The notes below the pieces were generated by a model, which was not told the DNA's origin, did no database searches, and saw only the letters and a program-made list of their open reading frames with translations. This document shows, one piece after another, positions 18,074-27,498 of a stretch of 42,138 nucleotides of DNA. Every line of letters starts with the position of its first letter. Positions within the stretch are counted from its first letter, which is position 1. The stretch is taken from positions 1 to 42,138 of the forward strand of contig JASJCB010000046.1 in assembly GCA_030066195.1 (NCBI GenBank), written 5' to 3'. A program made the translations under genes and the position numbers. Source of the stretch: Acidobacteriota bacterium (GTDB taxonomy: Bacteria > Acidobacteriota > Holophagae > Acanthopleuribacterales > Acanthopleuribacteraceae).

Positions 18074-18110
18074 AAAAAGCTCGTGTCTTGGCACGAGACA
18101 CGAGCTTTTT
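18074..18110 (+). terminator. Perfect hairpin terminator (works in both directions)
   Basis: AAAAAGCTCGTGTCT pairs perfectly with AGACACGAGCTTTTT across a 7-nt loop. The A-run and T-run flanks make it bidirectional. It most likely ends the 39-aa peptide transcript. The rest of 17979-18347 has no gene; a small CACTGT/ACAGTG hairpin lies at about 18260-18276. Confidence 0.88.
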
Positions 18111-18304
18111 CCATCCTGGAGGCGGGTGCGCATCCCATTCCGTAAGCCTTCGGCCTGAATTGAAATTCGGGAAAAAAAACTGCCCGAAATGGAAACCCAT
18201 GTATTACTGAATGAAACCCTCGATTTTGAACCATAGCCGAAAAAAGTTACCGTTCCTTCACTGTCTCGAACAGTGATTAACCGATTGTCTTGGAACCTCT
18301 CTCC

Positions 18305-18349
18305 CGTGGCCGCTGCCATCCCCCCCGGTGGCGGCCACGCTTTTCTTTT
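18305..18349 (+). terminator. Terminator-like hairpin on the plus strand
   Basis: CGTGGCCGC ... GCGGCCACG closes a GC-rich stem followed by CTTTTCTTTT. It ends at the stop codon of the minus-strand DUF1330 gene but is oriented to stop plus-strand transcription, although no plus-strand gene lies just upstream. Confidence 0.6.
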
Positions 18350-18710
18350 AGCGAGGCTTCACGGCATAAAGCAGGGTTTTTTCCAGGCCTTCCTCCCGGT
18401 AATGATGGACGGCTTTGTATTCGGGACTGCCGACCAGTTGTTTAAAGGCCGCCCTCGACGGGTATTCCACCAGGGCAACGGCGTGCCAATCTTCATCACC
18501 CACCAGTTTGGCCTCGACGCGGCCCTGAAACAGAAACCGGCCGCCGCCTGCCGTGAGCATTTCGGAAAATGCGGCCGCGTATTTACCGTAAGCCTTGGAG
18601 CCGCCGCCGGGTTTGAATTTGAGGAAATTGACCATCACTACCGGTCCCTCATCGCCGGCGGCGCCCAATGCTTCCAGGTTCTCATCGACGGGCAGAATCG
18701 AATCGCTCAC
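18348..18710 (-). CDS. DUF1330 domain-containing protein
   Basis: A 120-aa ferredoxin-like fold protein. VVMVNFLKFKPG, the central YGKYAAAF and the C-terminal VALVEYPSRAAFKQLVGSPEY are characteristic of DUF1330 (dimeric alpha-beta barrel relatives). The function of the family is not settled. The start is GTG with AGGAGG 6 nt before it. It stands alone. Confidence 0.9.
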   Translation of the reverse strand: MSDSILPVDENLEALGAAGDEGPVVMVNFLKFKPGGGSKAYGKYAAAFSEMLTAGGGRFLFQGRVEAKLVGDEDWHAVALVEYPSRAAFKQLVGSPEYKAVHHYREEGLEKTLLYAVKPR

Positions 18711-18970
18711 CAGAGCCTCCTTTTTGTACTCACGGCCATAGAGTCGCCCGATTCGGGGTTACGAGATGCGCCCGTTTCATTTAAGCGCCGCGCTCGAGGT
18801 CCGGCACGCCTCGCAAAACATCGGAATGCGGCATGTTGCGAAAAAATACGCCGGGGTTTACAAACCTCGCTTAAGATACAACCCCCTGAATGCCGATGAG
18901 GTATGGGAACCTATCCTCTGTTTGGATGTATTCGGCCTAATTGAATCTCAGCCGTATCTTAGGAGGTATG

Positions 18971-19546
18971 ATGGATCTTACCCACATTCAAGAGACCCTG
19001 GAACAAGCGGGACTGACCTTTGCACCCGGTTTAACCACCGACGAGTTGAAGCAAGTGCAGGAAACCTTCTCCTTCCGCTTCCCTCCCGACCTGGCCGCTT
19101 TTCTTGGTCACGCCTTACCGGTTTCCCATGGATTTGTGGATTGGCGACGCGGCGAGTGTCCGCCCATCCGCGACAGCATGGACTGGCCGTTTGACGGTTT
19201 GTGTTACGACATCGAATACAACGGCTTTTGGATCGACCATTGGGGCAAGCGCCCCGAGAAACTGGCGGATTGCTTCCGCATTGCCGGGGAAGCCGTTGCG
19301 CGAGCGCCTACCCTGATTCCCATTTGCGGTCACCGTTATATACCCGATCGACCGCATGAGACGGGAAACCCGGTGCTTTCGGTCTACCAGGGCGATGTTC
19401 GTTATTACGGCTATGATCTTTGGGATTATCTGGAACACGAACTGGGCTGTCGCTTCAACATGGAAAGACGGGATCGGGACGAACCGCGTGAAATCGTTTT
19501 CTGGAGCGATCTGATCAGCGGAAAAACCGCAGGCCCCAAGGCATGA
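18971..19546 (+). CDS. SMI1/KNR4 family protein
   Basis: A 191-aa cytoplasmic protein with the family pattern TDELKQVQETFSFRFPPDLAAFL near the N-terminus (divide as TDELKQVQE and TFSFRFPPDLAAFL), then WPFDGLCYDIEYNGFW and the C-terminal VLSVYQGDVRYYGYDLWDYL. SMI1/KNR4 proteins often act as immunity proteins in contact-dependent toxin systems, but no toxin gene is adjacent here and solitary members are common. The ATG at 18971 (or 18968) directly follows AGGAGG at 18961-18966. Its role is open. Confidence 0.78.
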   Translation: MDLTHIQETLEQAGLTFAPGLTTDELKQVQETFSFRFPPDLAAFLGHALPVSHGFVDWRRGECPPIRDSMDWPFDGLCYDIEYNGFWIDHWGKRPEKLADCFRIAGEAVARAPTLIPICGHRYIPDRPHETGNPVLSVYQGDVRYYGYDLWDYLEHELGCRFNMERRDRDEPREIVFWSDLISGKTAGPKA

Positions 19547-19621
19547 AAATGACTGACGTCGAAGGATCGCCGCGGTCGCTAACTCCTTGAGCCTTGCAAA
19601 AATGGATTTTTGATACATTTC

Positions 19622-19651
19622 TGGTTGCAAATAGAAAAATTTCACTATACT
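19622..19651 (+). promoter_or_regulatory. Possible sigma-70 promoter of the enoyl-CoA isomerase-like gene
   Basis: TGGTTG at 19622-19627 and TATACT at 19646-19651 are 18 bp apart, in an AT-rich patch about 90 bp before the start codon at 19743. The -10 is good; the -35 is weak. Confidence 0.42.
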
Positions 19652-19742
19652 CATAGCTCTAAAAGCCGATAAATCGAAATGCGACCCCATAAAATCCGTC
19701 AGCCGGCAAACCGGCGGCGGTTCAAACCCTGAGGAGGATCAC

Positions 19743-20498
19743 ATGTCCGAATTCGTGGACGTCCAAACCCATGACGGTACGGCGATCGTCATGATCAAGC
19801 GGGGTAAGGTGAATGCTATCGACGAGGCGTTGACCGAACAACTCCACCAGGCCTTCCAAACGTTGGAAAAGGATGAAGACGTATCCGTGGTCGTTTTAAC
19901 CGCGCATGGAAAATTCTTTTCATTCGGGTTCGACATTCCCTTGTTCCTGGGCTATGAAAAAGCGCAGTTCAGGACCTTCCTCAAAAAGTTCACCGACTTC
20001 TACACCTACCTGTTCATGTACCCAAAGCCGGTCATTGCCTCCATCAACGGGCACTGTATTGCCGGCGGCTGCATGATTGCAACCGCCTGCGACTACCGCA
20101 TCATGGTGTTGGGGAAACCGATGATTTCCATTAACGAACTGGGGTTCGGTTCTACCGTTTTTGCCGGCACGGCGGCCATGCTGAAGTTCGTCGTGGGAGA
20201 CCGCAACGCCCAGGCCATTCTCTACCAGTCCAAGCTCTATTCCGCCACGGATGCCAAGGCAATCGGCCTGGTAGATAAAATCTCCTCCACGGGCCAACTA
20301 CCGGAGCGCACCAGCTCCATTGCCGATCAGTTCAAGGCAAAATCGGGACGCGCCTTCCGTTCGGTCAAGCACCTCTTGAGACAGCAAACCCATGAGGAAA
20401 TGCTGGCCAAAGAGGACGCCTCCATTACGGAATTCGCGGACATCTGGTACTCGGAAGATACCTGGAAGAATCTCCAGGAAATCAAAATCATTGATTAG
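19743..20498 (+). CDS. Enoyl-CoA hydratase/isomerase family protein
   Basis: A 251-aa crotonase-fold enzyme. The oxyanion-hole strands are visible (HGKFFSFGFDI, 55-65, and INGHCIAGGCMIA, 101-113). The single catalytic acid candidate is Glu132 in ISINELGFGS, matching the position used by delta3,delta2-enoyl-CoA isomerases rather than the paired Glu of hydratases. The likely role is moving double bonds during breakdown of unsaturated fatty acyl-CoA. AGGAGG lies 5 nt before the ATG. No other beta-oxidation gene is adjacent, though a thioesterase lies at 25.3 kb. Confidence 0.92.
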   Translation: MSEFVDVQTHDGTAIVMIKRGKVNAIDEALTEQLHQAFQTLEKDEDVSVVVLTAHGKFFSFGFDIPLFLGYEKAQFRTFLKKFTDFYTYLFMYPKPVIASINGHCIAGGCMIATACDYRIMVLGKPMISINELGFGSTVFAGTAAMLKFVVGDRNAQAILYQSKLYSATDAKAIGLVDKISSTGQLPERTSSIADQFKAKSGRAFRSVKHLLRQQTHEEMLAKEDASITEFADIWYSEDTWKNLQEIKIID

Positions 20499-20695
20499 CA
20501 GGATCAACTGACCGGTGCGCCGGACATGGAAAACAGCCGACTGATCTCCGGAATGTTCTCTCCGCCGGTAACCTGCCGATTCGGACCTGTGACGACTCGT
20601 TTCGAAGGGACTTCTACCCTTACGGCTTTTCCCGGTTGGCAAACGAACGTTATTGTCGGAAAATCTAGGCAAAGTAATCGTGGAGGGGACCCGCC

Positions 20696-22141
20696 ATGCT
20701 CGTTCGCTTTATTTTGCTGACCTGCTTTTCACTGACGGCTTTGGGCGCGGACCGTGTTTTGCCGCCGGTCCGGATACAGGTGAACAACCCGGAGGGTATT
20801 CGCGCGCCTGTCAATGTGCGTCTGCTCTCCCGCCGCTTATACCGCTTCGATTATAAGGATCTGGCGGAGACCACGGTCGATATCAACGGTCAGGCCCGCT
20901 TTGACGGTCAACGCACCAGGAAGATCGGCTGGCTTGGGTTTGCCTTCGATTGGGAGCCCGCGGGATTTCCCGAACGCCGCATGGTCTACGAGATCCGGGT
21001 GCGCAAGGGTCCCAGGGTGAGCGGAGGCCGCTCGGTAAAACCGGACCAGGCCAAGTCCAACTATTACATCGGCAATACGGCGGGTGGAGATTGCAACTCT
21101 TTGTTTGCCTACGAGATGCGTGACGGCGTCATGCATGTTTCCTTCACCCTGCCCGGCACCTATGCCCCCTGCGAAGCCGATAAGCGCGCCATCGGCGACG
21201 TTACAAAAATCGGTCAACGGAATATCAACCGGGGCAAGCATAACTTCTATGGATTCCCGGAAGACAAACGCATGGGCAGCGAATTTTTTACCCAGTTGAA
21301 AAACTCGAATGAGAACCCGCCCCTGAAGGATGCCCGCGTCAACAATTACGTCCGCAAACTGGTTGACAAAATCGGCAAGGCCTCGGATATGCCCGACCTG
21401 GCTTTTAACGTCACGGTCATCGACGCCGATGTCCTCAATGCCTTTGCCGTACCGGGCGGTTATATCTGGGTCTATCGGGGATTGATCGAACAAACCGAGA
21501 CCGAGGCCGAGTTGGTGGGCGTGTTGGCTCATGAAATCGCCCATGTCACCAGTCGTCACGGCACCGAGGGCATGACCTCCGCCATTAAAAAAGTGGTCGG
21601 CGCTCAACTGGTGGGCGAGTTGTTGGCAAGCCAAACCGATGACGCCGCCACCGCGGAGATTATTCGCGGCGTGGTGGCCGGCGGCACCCAGTTTTGGGTC
21701 ATGGGCGGCACCCGCAAGCAGGAAGCGGAGGCGGATCGTCTGGGCGCCCAATACGCCTGGCGCGCCGGTTATGATCCTGCCGGCATTGCCACGCTCTTCC
21801 AGCGCTGGGCCGAGAAGAAGGGACCGCAAACTCGCATCGACCAGTTCTTTTCAGAACACCCGAACGACGACGTGCGCGTGGCCAACACCCGGCGGGATAT
21901 CGGGTACTTCCTGCCGCCCCAAAAAAATCTCATCGTATCCAGCAATGAATACAAGCGTATTAAACGATACCTGAAAACCCTGCCGCCGCCGAAAGTCCGG
22001 GGCCAGGCAGCCGGTCAGGCTCTTTTCTCCTCGTTCGCACAAACCAATGAAGCCCTTTTGAGCAAAGAGATCGGCGAATACCTGACCTCCGGCAAAGAGG
22101 TCGACACGGCGGAGGAGGATGACGAACAACCGCGTCAATAA
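20696..22141 (+). CDS. Exported M48 family zinc metalloprotease
   Basis: A 481-aa protein with a signal peptide (MLVRFILLTCFSLTALG). After a roughly 170-residue N-terminal region unique to this protein, a M48 peptidase domain begins around 190. Zinc site HEIAH (279-283, with Glu280 as catalytic base) and QEAEADRLG (Glu343 as third ligand). The pattern resembles the BepA/LoiP periplasmic quality-control proteases, but TPR repeats like those of BepA are not evident. The C-terminus is acidic (EVDTAEEDDEQ). GGAGGGG lies 7-8 nt before the ATG. It probably degrades misfolded envelope proteins (inference). Confidence 0.92.
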   Translation: MLVRFILLTCFSLTALGADRVLPPVRIQVNNPEGIRAPVNVRLLSRRLYRFDYKDLAETTVDINGQARFDGQRTRKIGWLGFAFDWEPAGFPERRMVYEIRVRKGPRVSGGRSVKPDQAKSNYYIGNTAGGDCNSLFAYEMRDGVMHVSFTLPGTYAPCEADKRAIGDVTKIGQRNINRGKHNFYGFPEDKRMGSEFFTQLKNSNENPPLKDARVNNYVRKLVDKIGKASDMPDLAFNVTVIDADVLNAFAVPGGYIWVYRGLIEQTETEAELVGVLAHEIAHVTSRHGTEGMTSAIKKVVGAQLVGELLASQTDDAATAEIIRGVVAGGTQFWVMGGTRKQEAEADRLGAQYAWRAGYDPAGIATLFQRWAEKKGPQTRIDQFFSEHPNDDVRVANTRRDIGYFLPPQKNLIVSSNEYKRIKRYLKTLPPPKVRGQAAGQALFSSFAQTNEALLSKEIGEYLTSGKEVDTAEEDDEQPRQ

Positions 22142-22296
22142 GATAAGTTCCGACCTACTCAATCTAAAACCGGTAGAGTAAATGATTCGGCATGAAAAAA
22201 TAGCTGACACCTAATCAGATCGACACAGGCGATAGAAGTTTGCATTTTGACACCGTGAGAAACTCGCCGTAATCCAGTGCTTGTGCTAAAATTGAA

Positions 22297-24519
22297 ATGA
22301 AAGCTCCCGGCCTTCGTCGTTGCGCCCTCCATCCATTCATAAATCGCAACAATATAGATCGGTTCGACCTTGTGAACAACCAAAAGCGCCCTCTTTCGGT
22401 CAACGAGGCAACTCCGCGTGTTTTGTTGACAGCCTTACCTATCTTCATCCTGGCCTGGGTATTTTTCTTCCAGGTGTCCAAGGTCTACCTGATTGTTCCG
22501 GGAATCAGTTTCTGCTTTCTTCCCGCCGGGGTAACCTTCTACTTTGTCTACCGTTACGGCCTGCGCTTCTGGTTGCCGACCCTGTCAGGTCCCTTCATAA
22601 CCGGTCTCCTGGTGGGAAGCCGCTCAGGTTTCTGGCCTGATTTTCATCTGGATTTGCGTCACGTTGTCTGTTTCGGTGGTGCGGCGCTCATTCTTCGGTA
22701 CTATCTCAAGATCGAAAAGCCGCTAACCAACGTTCGCGGAACCGGCTGGTTTCTGACACTATCCCTGGCCTCGAGTTTTCTCTCCGCACTTTGGGTGCAA
22801 CTGATCCAAGGTACGGAATACTCCGGTGACACGACCGGAGCCGTGTTGGGTTATTGGATCGGCGATGCCAATGGAATCATCCTCCTGGCCCCGCTCTTCA
22901 TGATGTTTGAATCGGCGGGCCGGTCGAACGAACCGGTCCTGTTTTCCGCGGAAAAACGGGTCAACTTGTCTGAAACAGGCGCCCTGATCCTTCTGGTTGC
23001 ATTCAGTATCTGGCTTTCCTTCGCAATACCCAAGGCGCTCGGCATGCAAGTCCAACTCTGGTACCTGATCCTACTGCCCATCATATGGGCGGCGCTTCGC
23101 TACGGCCCCTCCGGTATGGCTTTGAGCCTGCTCACGGCATGCATCACGGTCGTGGTCTGCCTGGAAATCTACGGCATGAACCAACGACTTCTGGAGCTTC
23201 AGATTTTTATTCTCACCGTGGCGACCGCGGGCCATGTTCTTGCCGCGGCGGCTGCCGAACGCAAGCTGACCAGGCAACGCCTGCAAAATCAAGAGGCTCA
23301 CTTACAATCGGAGGTTGAAGCGCGAACCCATGAGTTGAACCAGGAAATTCGCATTCGCGCCCAAGCCGAGATGGGCGCTCTGGCCGCCTCCCGCACCAAG
23401 TCAGAGTTCCTGGCCAATATGAGCCATGAAATCCGCACCCCCATGAACGGCGTTCTGGGTTTGACTCAATTGATGTTGCAAACCAAACTGGACAACCAAC
23501 AGCGCCGCTACCTGAAACTTATCCGGGAATCGGGCGAATCGCTGATGACCGTTCTCAACGACATCCTGGACTACTCCAGAATAGAAACCGGCGAGTTAAA
23601 AATCGAAGATAAACCATTCAATCCGGAAGAACTGGTGCTGAAGACCGGGGACTTGTTCAGGGAACCGGCAGAAAGGAAAGGCGTGGCCTTGGATATCGAG
23701 GTAACGCCCGATATTCCCGCCACGGTGACGGGTGATGCAAACAGGGTACGGCAAATACTGACCAACCTGCTCAGTAACGCCGTCAAGTTCACCCAAAAGG
23801 GGCGGATCTGCTTGTGCCTTTCCGCGGAAAACACCGGCGGGAGCAGCCGGCGCCTCACCTTCAGGGTAACCGACACGGGCATCGGCATGAGCAAGGAGAC
23901 CGTGGAGGGCTTATTCCAACCCTTTTACCAGGGCGACTCATCTTCAAGCCGAAAATTCAACGGCACCGGCCTGGGACTTGCCATTTCCCAACGCCTGGCC
24001 ATTCTCCTCAACGGGGAGTTGACAGTACGAAGCGAGGAGGGCGCGGGCAGCGAGTTTACCTTCACCTGCCGGTTCGAACAAATCACTTATCCACCCGCGG
24101 AAGCAGCGATGCCGGAAACCGAACCTGAAACCAACCCCGATATGTGGGAGAACCAACGTCTCCTGCTGGTAGAGGACGATAATGTCAATGCGGAGGTCAT
24201 CGGCGCGATGTTGGACGTCCTGGGCGTAGAACATGACCGGGCTCAAAACGGTGAGGATGCTCTGGCCATGCTCTCCCTGGTCAATTACAGCATGGTTCTC
24301 ATGGATTGTCAGATGCCGGGTATGGACGGTTTTGAATGCACCAGGCGTATCGGGGCCATGAACCGCAACAACCTTCCGGTCATCGCGGTCTCGGCCGGAG
24401 TGATGGAAGAAGAACGAGATCTGTGTAAAGAATCGGGCATGGTTGATTTCATCCCCAAACCGGTCCTTTTGGAAGATATTCGAGCCGCCTTAATTAAGCA
24501 TATGAAGCCGCTCAATTAA
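22297..24519 (+). CDS. Hybrid sensor histidine kinase with MASE1 and receiver domains
   Basis: A 740-aa protein. A membrane sensor of about eight helices (about 40-310) has MASE1-type sequences such as [21 protein letters not shown] coiled linker follows, then the HisKA box [18 protein letters not shown] with phospho-acceptor His377, an ATPase domain with [16 protein letters not shown] and NQL-equivalent NLLSNAVKF, and a C-terminal receiver with Asp670 in LMDCQMPG. It senses an unknown signal and passes phosphate to its own receiver. The ATG at 22297 lacks a good ribosome site; a TTGACA at 22247-22252 and an extended -10 (TGCTAAAAT at 22284-22292) lie just before it, so the true start may be slightly downstream. 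Confidence 0.94.
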   Translation: MKAPGLRRCALHPFINRNNIDRFDLVNNQKRPLSVNEATPRVLLTALPIFILAWVFFFQVSKVYLIVPGISFCFLPAGVTFYFVYRYGLRFWLPTLSGPFITGLLVGSRSGFWPDFHLDLRHVVCFGGAALILRYYLKIEKPLTNVRGTGWFLTLSLASSFLSALWVQLIQGTEYSGDTTGAVLGYWIGDANGIILLAPLFMMFESAGRSNEPVLFSAEKRVNLSETGALILLVAFSIWLSFAIPKALGMQVQLWYLILLPIIWAALRYGPSGMALSLLTACITVVVCLEIYGMNQRLLELQIFILTVATAGHVLAAAAAERKLTRQRLQNQEAHLQSEVEARTHELNQEIRIRAQAEMGALAASRTKSEFLANMSHEIRTPMNGVLGLTQLMLQTKLDNQQRRYLKLIRESGESLMTVLNDILDYSRIETGELKIEDKPFNPEELVLKTGDLFREPAERKGVALDIEVTPDIPATVTGDANRVRQILTNLLSNAVKFTQKGRICLCLSAENTGGSSRRLTFRVTDTGIGMSKETVEGLFQPFYQGDSSSSRKFNGTGLGLAISQRLAILLNGELTVRSEEGAGSEFTFTCRFEQITYPPAEAAMPETEPETNPDMWENQRLLLVEDDNVNAEVIGAMLDVLGVEHDRAQNGEDALAMLSLVNYSMVLMDCQMPGMDGFECTRRIGAMNRNNLPVIAVSAGVMEEERDLCKESGMVDFIPKPVLLEDIRAALIKHMKPLN

Positions 24520-24548
24520 AAACGGAAGCCCCGGCGAAGAAAACCCGA

Positions 24549-25052
24549 TTACGGATCACCTGCCGGAGCCCTCTCGAGCCGGGCCGCGAGATGATGCACC
24601 AAACCCTCCGTGGCTCGGGTATGCATGGCCACCCGATACTCCAGACATTCGCCGACCAGGGTGATTTTGCGCATGGCGGCGACCATACGGTCATCCCCGG
24701 CGAAGACGGTCGTGCCGAGGTCAATGGTCAAGCAGCCGGCATCATGCAAGGACAACTTTCCTTCCATAATCTCGATGCGGCCGGTCTGGGCATTGTGCAC
24801 AACCACGCGGTGATCCGGCTTTGCCAAAAAGAACCCGCTCTCCCAATGGCTGTTCTTGACGTCGCAATCCAAATCATCCACAAGCCGGGCGCGTTGTTCA
24901 TAAAACAGCAACGGACGTTCCCCGTCGGCTTGAAAGCGGAGTTCCTCCCTGTAACGAAATGGTTCAATAGTAGGAAACTCCCCATGACCCCAACCCTGCC
25001 AGGCTCCTTCCAGTTGAAGTAAAAACCTCATGGTTTCGTCTACCGTTGTCAT
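24549..25052 (-). CDS. Nitrobindin-like heme-binding beta-barrel protein (FABP-like)
   Basis: A 167-aa protein of the nitrobindin/THAP4 C-terminal family. The signature LEGAWQGWGHGEFPTI, followed by FRYREELRF, is clear. The proximal heme ligand is likely a His in LVHHLAARLER near the C-terminus. Relatives bind heme and nitric oxide or isomerise peroxynitrite. ATG 25052 is chosen over two upstream GTG codons because of spacing from an AGG sequence. It is minus-strand, next to the hybrid kinase (convergent). Confidence 0.85.
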   Translation of the reverse strand: MTTVDETMRFLLQLEGAWQGWGHGEFPTIEPFRYREELRFQADGERPLLFYEQRARLVDDLDCDVKNSHWESGFFLAKPDHRVVVHNAQTGRIEIMEGKLSLHDAGCLTIDLGTTVFAGDDRMVAAMRKITLVGECLEYRVAMHTRATEGLVHHLAARLERAPAGDP

Positions 25053-25176
25053 AAGCACCACCTGACGCGTTGGATAAAGCTCGATTCATTGTACGTTAAG
25101 CGCTGTTGAAATGCCCGGCAAACTCCCGCCGGCGATGGCGCTGACACTCACCTGATTGCGGGCGCGCTCAACAATA

Positions 25177-25244
25177 CCAACAGCAACATGTTGTTGCAAA
25201 AATGGACTGTTGTTGGTTAAGGCGTCCTCTTGGACGCCTTTTTT
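25177..25244 (+). ncRNA. Candidate small RNA 3' end: nested hairpin plus terminator
   Basis: CCAACA (25177-25182) pairs with TGTTGG (25211-25216), enclosing GCAACA-TGT-TGTTGC. Just after comes a strong intrinsic terminator: GGCGTCC-TCTT-GGACGCC followed by TTTTTT (25221-25244). It faces the plus strand, but both flanking genes are on the minus strand, so it has no coding gene to serve. A short plus-strand transcript starting in 25060-25150 would explain it. The promoter is not clear. Confidence 0.4.
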
Positions 25245-25281
25245 CACGTCTATGGGAAAGGCTTCGCGGGTAGGTACGCGT

Positions 25282-25713
25282 TCAGGCTTTGTGAATCACC
25301 TGGGTGGCCGTCGCTTTGGCCGCCGGCTTGCCGTCGTCACGGGTGAAAAAAGCTTCCGTGTGCACCATGCGGCGACCGCGATAGATGACCTTGGCCTCGA
25401 TGGTCAGGATTTTCCCAAAAATCGGCCGGTAGAAATTGGTATGTAGGTCGGAGGTGGCGAAATGATCGTCGCTCTCCAGGACCGTCATGGTCACCAGTGC
25501 TAAAATATTGTCAGCCAGTGCGGCCAGGTAGCCGCCGAAAAGAGCTTGTCGCTCGTGAAAGAAATTCGGGTCGATGTCCCAGGTAGATCGCAACAGCCCT
25601 TTTTCCCAATATGTGGGCTGGGGCATGTTCATGTTTTTCACAAACGGCGGCAGATCCCCCGGCGGACTCCCCGCTACTAATCCGTCCAGCAATTGATGCC
25701 ATCGATTCATCAT
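25282..25713 (-). CDS. PaaI-like hotdog-fold thioesterase
   Basis: A 143-aa single-domain hotdog protein. The central helix signature ALFGGYLAALADNILAL, followed by SDLHTNFYRPIFGKILTIEA (divided as SDLHTNFYR and PIFGKILTIEA), fits the PaaI/YiiD thioesterase group that hydrolyses acyl-CoA. AGGAGA lies 5 nt before the ATG. It is alone on this strand. Confidence 0.88.
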   Translation of the reverse strand: MMNRWHQLLDGLVAGSPPGDLPPFVKNMNMPQPTYWEKGLLRSTWDIDPNFFHERQALFGGYLAALADNILALVTMTVLESDDHFATSDLHTNFYRPIFGKILTIEAKVIYRGRRMVHTEAFFTRDDGKPAAKATATQVIHKA

Positions 25714-25813
25714 GGTATCTCCTTCTCCCTGAACGCGTCAAACCGTCCTGAACAGGGTCGCCTCATTATTTCATATGATCCGCGCTGAAGCTATTTTTCG
25801 ATAGTAAAGGTGT

Positions 25814-25832
25814 AGGGACACAGCTTGTGTCC
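25814..25832. repeat. Small perfect palindrome (GGGACACA-GCT-TGTGTCCC)
   Basis: Eight-base arms around a 3-nt loop, in the 300-bp gap between the divergent thioesterase and JmjC genes. No T-run follows, so it is not a typical terminator. The rest of the gap holds the JmjC promoter. Confidence 0.6.
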
Positions 25833-25943
25833 CAAATATTCCATGAAGTAAATCGAACAAAAACCGCCTGAACAAAACCTGTCAACACAAGAGATTAAAC
25901 AGCACAAACAGCCGATGTACAGTATGAAAACAGACTTCGCAAT

Positions 25944-25972
25944 TTGACAAAAATACCGTCAGCCGCTATACT
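25944..25972 (+). promoter_or_regulatory. Strong sigma-70 promoter for the JmjC-peptide unit
   Basis: TTGACA (25944-25949) and TATACT (25967-25972) are exactly 17 bp apart, the best sigma-70 match in the window. Transcription would begin about 35 nt before the JmjC ATG. Confidence 0.85.
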
Positions 25973-26013
25973 CTCCATAAGCTCTGCTCGGTGGATACCT
26001 GTTCAGGGGTCAC

Positions 26014-27312
26014 ATGAATACAACGCCCGCTCCCAATCGCCTAATCGAAAACCTGGCTACCCTGATTGAACCGCTAACCCTGGATCGGTTCATCGGTGAA
26101 TACTGGGGTAGACGTCCGCTCTACTTACCGGGAAACGGCGAACAACGCTTTAATTCTTTATTGGATCGCACTCGTTTTGAGTCGCTTTTGCGACGCGAAG
26201 ACGTCATTGTCAAGGCAACCTTTAACGACTATGGAAACATGGGCGCCGTGCAAGGGGGCATCAATAACGAGATCCCCATCAAACACGATCAAATTGACTG
26301 CTTGCGGGCCATGACCTCCGTAACCCTGACCTTGTCCTCCCTTCAAAATGTCGATCCCATCCTGGCCAAACTCACCGCCGGTGTCAAAAAACAGCTTGCC
26401 TTTTCCGGTCTTGTGGAAAGTTCGGCCTGGCTCTCCAAGCCGGGCACCGGCTTGCCCGTCCATTTCGACGAATGCGCCGTGTTTATGATGCAAATCGAGG
26501 GTAAAAAAACCTGGCGCGTCTCCAAGCGACCCGCCGTCAACTGGCCCACCCTGCAATGCCTGCTGGGACCTGACCGGGAACCGCTTTACCACGGTTTCCT
26601 TCAAGGCGATTTCGAGTTGAACGCCGAAGACTGGTTGATGAATGTGGGTGAAACCGACGAGTCCCAATTCATCACATTCACCATGGAACCCGGTGACTTG
26701 TGTTTTCTGCCGGCAGGCACCTGGCACACCACCAAAGCCGCCGATGAGGAGAGCCTGGCCGTCAATATCCGGCTGCCCCACCTCACCCTATGGGAACTGT
26801 TCAGCCGCGCGCTTAAGAAAGACCTGTTGAACCGGGAGGAGTGGCGCCATATGCCCGTCTTCCCCTACCTGAACACCAAACATGGTTTCGACGAAGTCTT
26901 GAACACCTTCCGTCGGCAGTTCGCCGGCTTCCAGGAATACGTGGCCGGTTTGGATCCGAACCAACTGGACTTCACTTCCGTATGGATGGATATGGCTTCC
27001 GAAATGGACGCCCTGCAAAATCCGCCGACAACCATCGAACCCGATACGCGATTACAACTCGCCAAATCCCGCCCCATCTATCACATGACCAAACACCACC
27101 TGGAAGGAGAGGAGATCACGGTCCTGGCCAATGGTAAAACCATCGATTTCTTTGAACCCGAATTTATTCCCTTTGCCAAAACCTTACTGGCAGGTCAACC
27201 GTTTTCCGCTCACCAGGCGGGAGCCTGGTTTTCCGAACCCAAGGACTGGGAGGAAACCCAAGGTATCCTGGAAACACTCTGGGACGCCGGCGTGATCGAA
27301 AGCGCCGATTGA
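26014..27312 (+). CDS. JmjC/cupin-4 domain oxygenase (RoxA/YcfD-like)
   Basis: A 432-aa protein of the cupin-4/JmjC ribosomal-oxygenase superfamily. The opening LTLDRFIGEYWGRRPLYL is the usual N-terminal pattern. The iron site is His150-x-Asp152 (VHFDECAVFMMQIEGKKTW) and His238 (FLPAGTWHTT), a complete 2-His-1-Asp triad. The C-terminal 100 residues look like the winged-helix domain of these enzymes. Relatives (E. coli YcfD/RoxA, human NO66 and MINA53) use 2-oxoglutarate and O2 to hydroxylate ribosomal proteins. Here the next gene, 98 bp downstream, encodes an 18-aa basic peptide before a terminator, so the substrate may be that peptide (inference). A consensus promoter lies just upstream. Confidence 0.92.
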   Translation: MNTTPAPNRLIENLATLIEPLTLDRFIGEYWGRRPLYLPGNGEQRFNSLLDRTRFESLLRREDVIVKATFNDYGNMGAVQGGINNEIPIKHDQIDCLRAMTSVTLTLSSLQNVDPILAKLTAGVKKQLAFSGLVESSAWLSKPGTGLPVHFDECAVFMMQIEGKKTWRVSKRPAVNWPTLQCLLGPDREPLYHGFLQGDFELNAEDWLMNVGETDESQFITFTMEPGDLCFLPAGTWHTTKAADEESLAVNIRLPHLTLWELFSRALKKDLLNREEWRHMPVFPYLNTKHGFDEVLNTFRRQFAGFQEYVAGLDPNQLDFTSVWMDMASEMDALQNPPTTIEPDTRLQLAKSRPIYHMTKHHLEGEEITVLANGKTIDFFEPEFIPFAKTLLAGQPFSAHQAGAWFSEPKDWEETQGILETLWDAGVIESAD

Positions 27313-27410
27313 AACGTCCCGGGAACAGTTAAGGTCGGGCGTCTTACCAACGCCGGGCTTTATACCCCGATGCTTCACAGTATCCAACTCTACCCAAGGA
27401 GGAATTTCAT

Positions 27411-27467
27411 ATGAAAGTGAAATCCAATGTTAAAGCAGGTAACGCCCGCGCCTTGAGCCGCGGCTAA
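27411..27467 (+). CDS. 18-aa basic peptide, possible substrate of the JmjC enzyme
   Basis: ATG at 27411 follows AAGGAGG at 27397-27403, near-ideal spacing of 7. The peptide is MKVKSNVKAGNARALSRG and ends in TAA. It is basic (five or more Lys/Arg) and has no hydrophobic segment. An intrinsic terminator lies 30 bp after the stop, so it is the last gene of the JmjC transcript. The very strong ribosome site and terminator argue for a real gene despite its length. It has no Cys, Ser/Thr-rich core or double-Gly site typical of known classes; it could be a RiPP precursor hydroxylated on Asn, Lys or Arg, or a regulatory peptide. Confidence 0.68.
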   Translation: MKVKSNVKAGNARALSRG

Positions 27468-27498
27468 TCCCGAACTCTTTTGAACTGGTTATGTAGAA

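Noticed and set aside
18971..19546. SMI1/KNR4 protein as immunity gene of a toxin system
   Set aside because: No polymorphic toxin, Rhs or secretion gene is adjacent, so the immunity role is not supported here.
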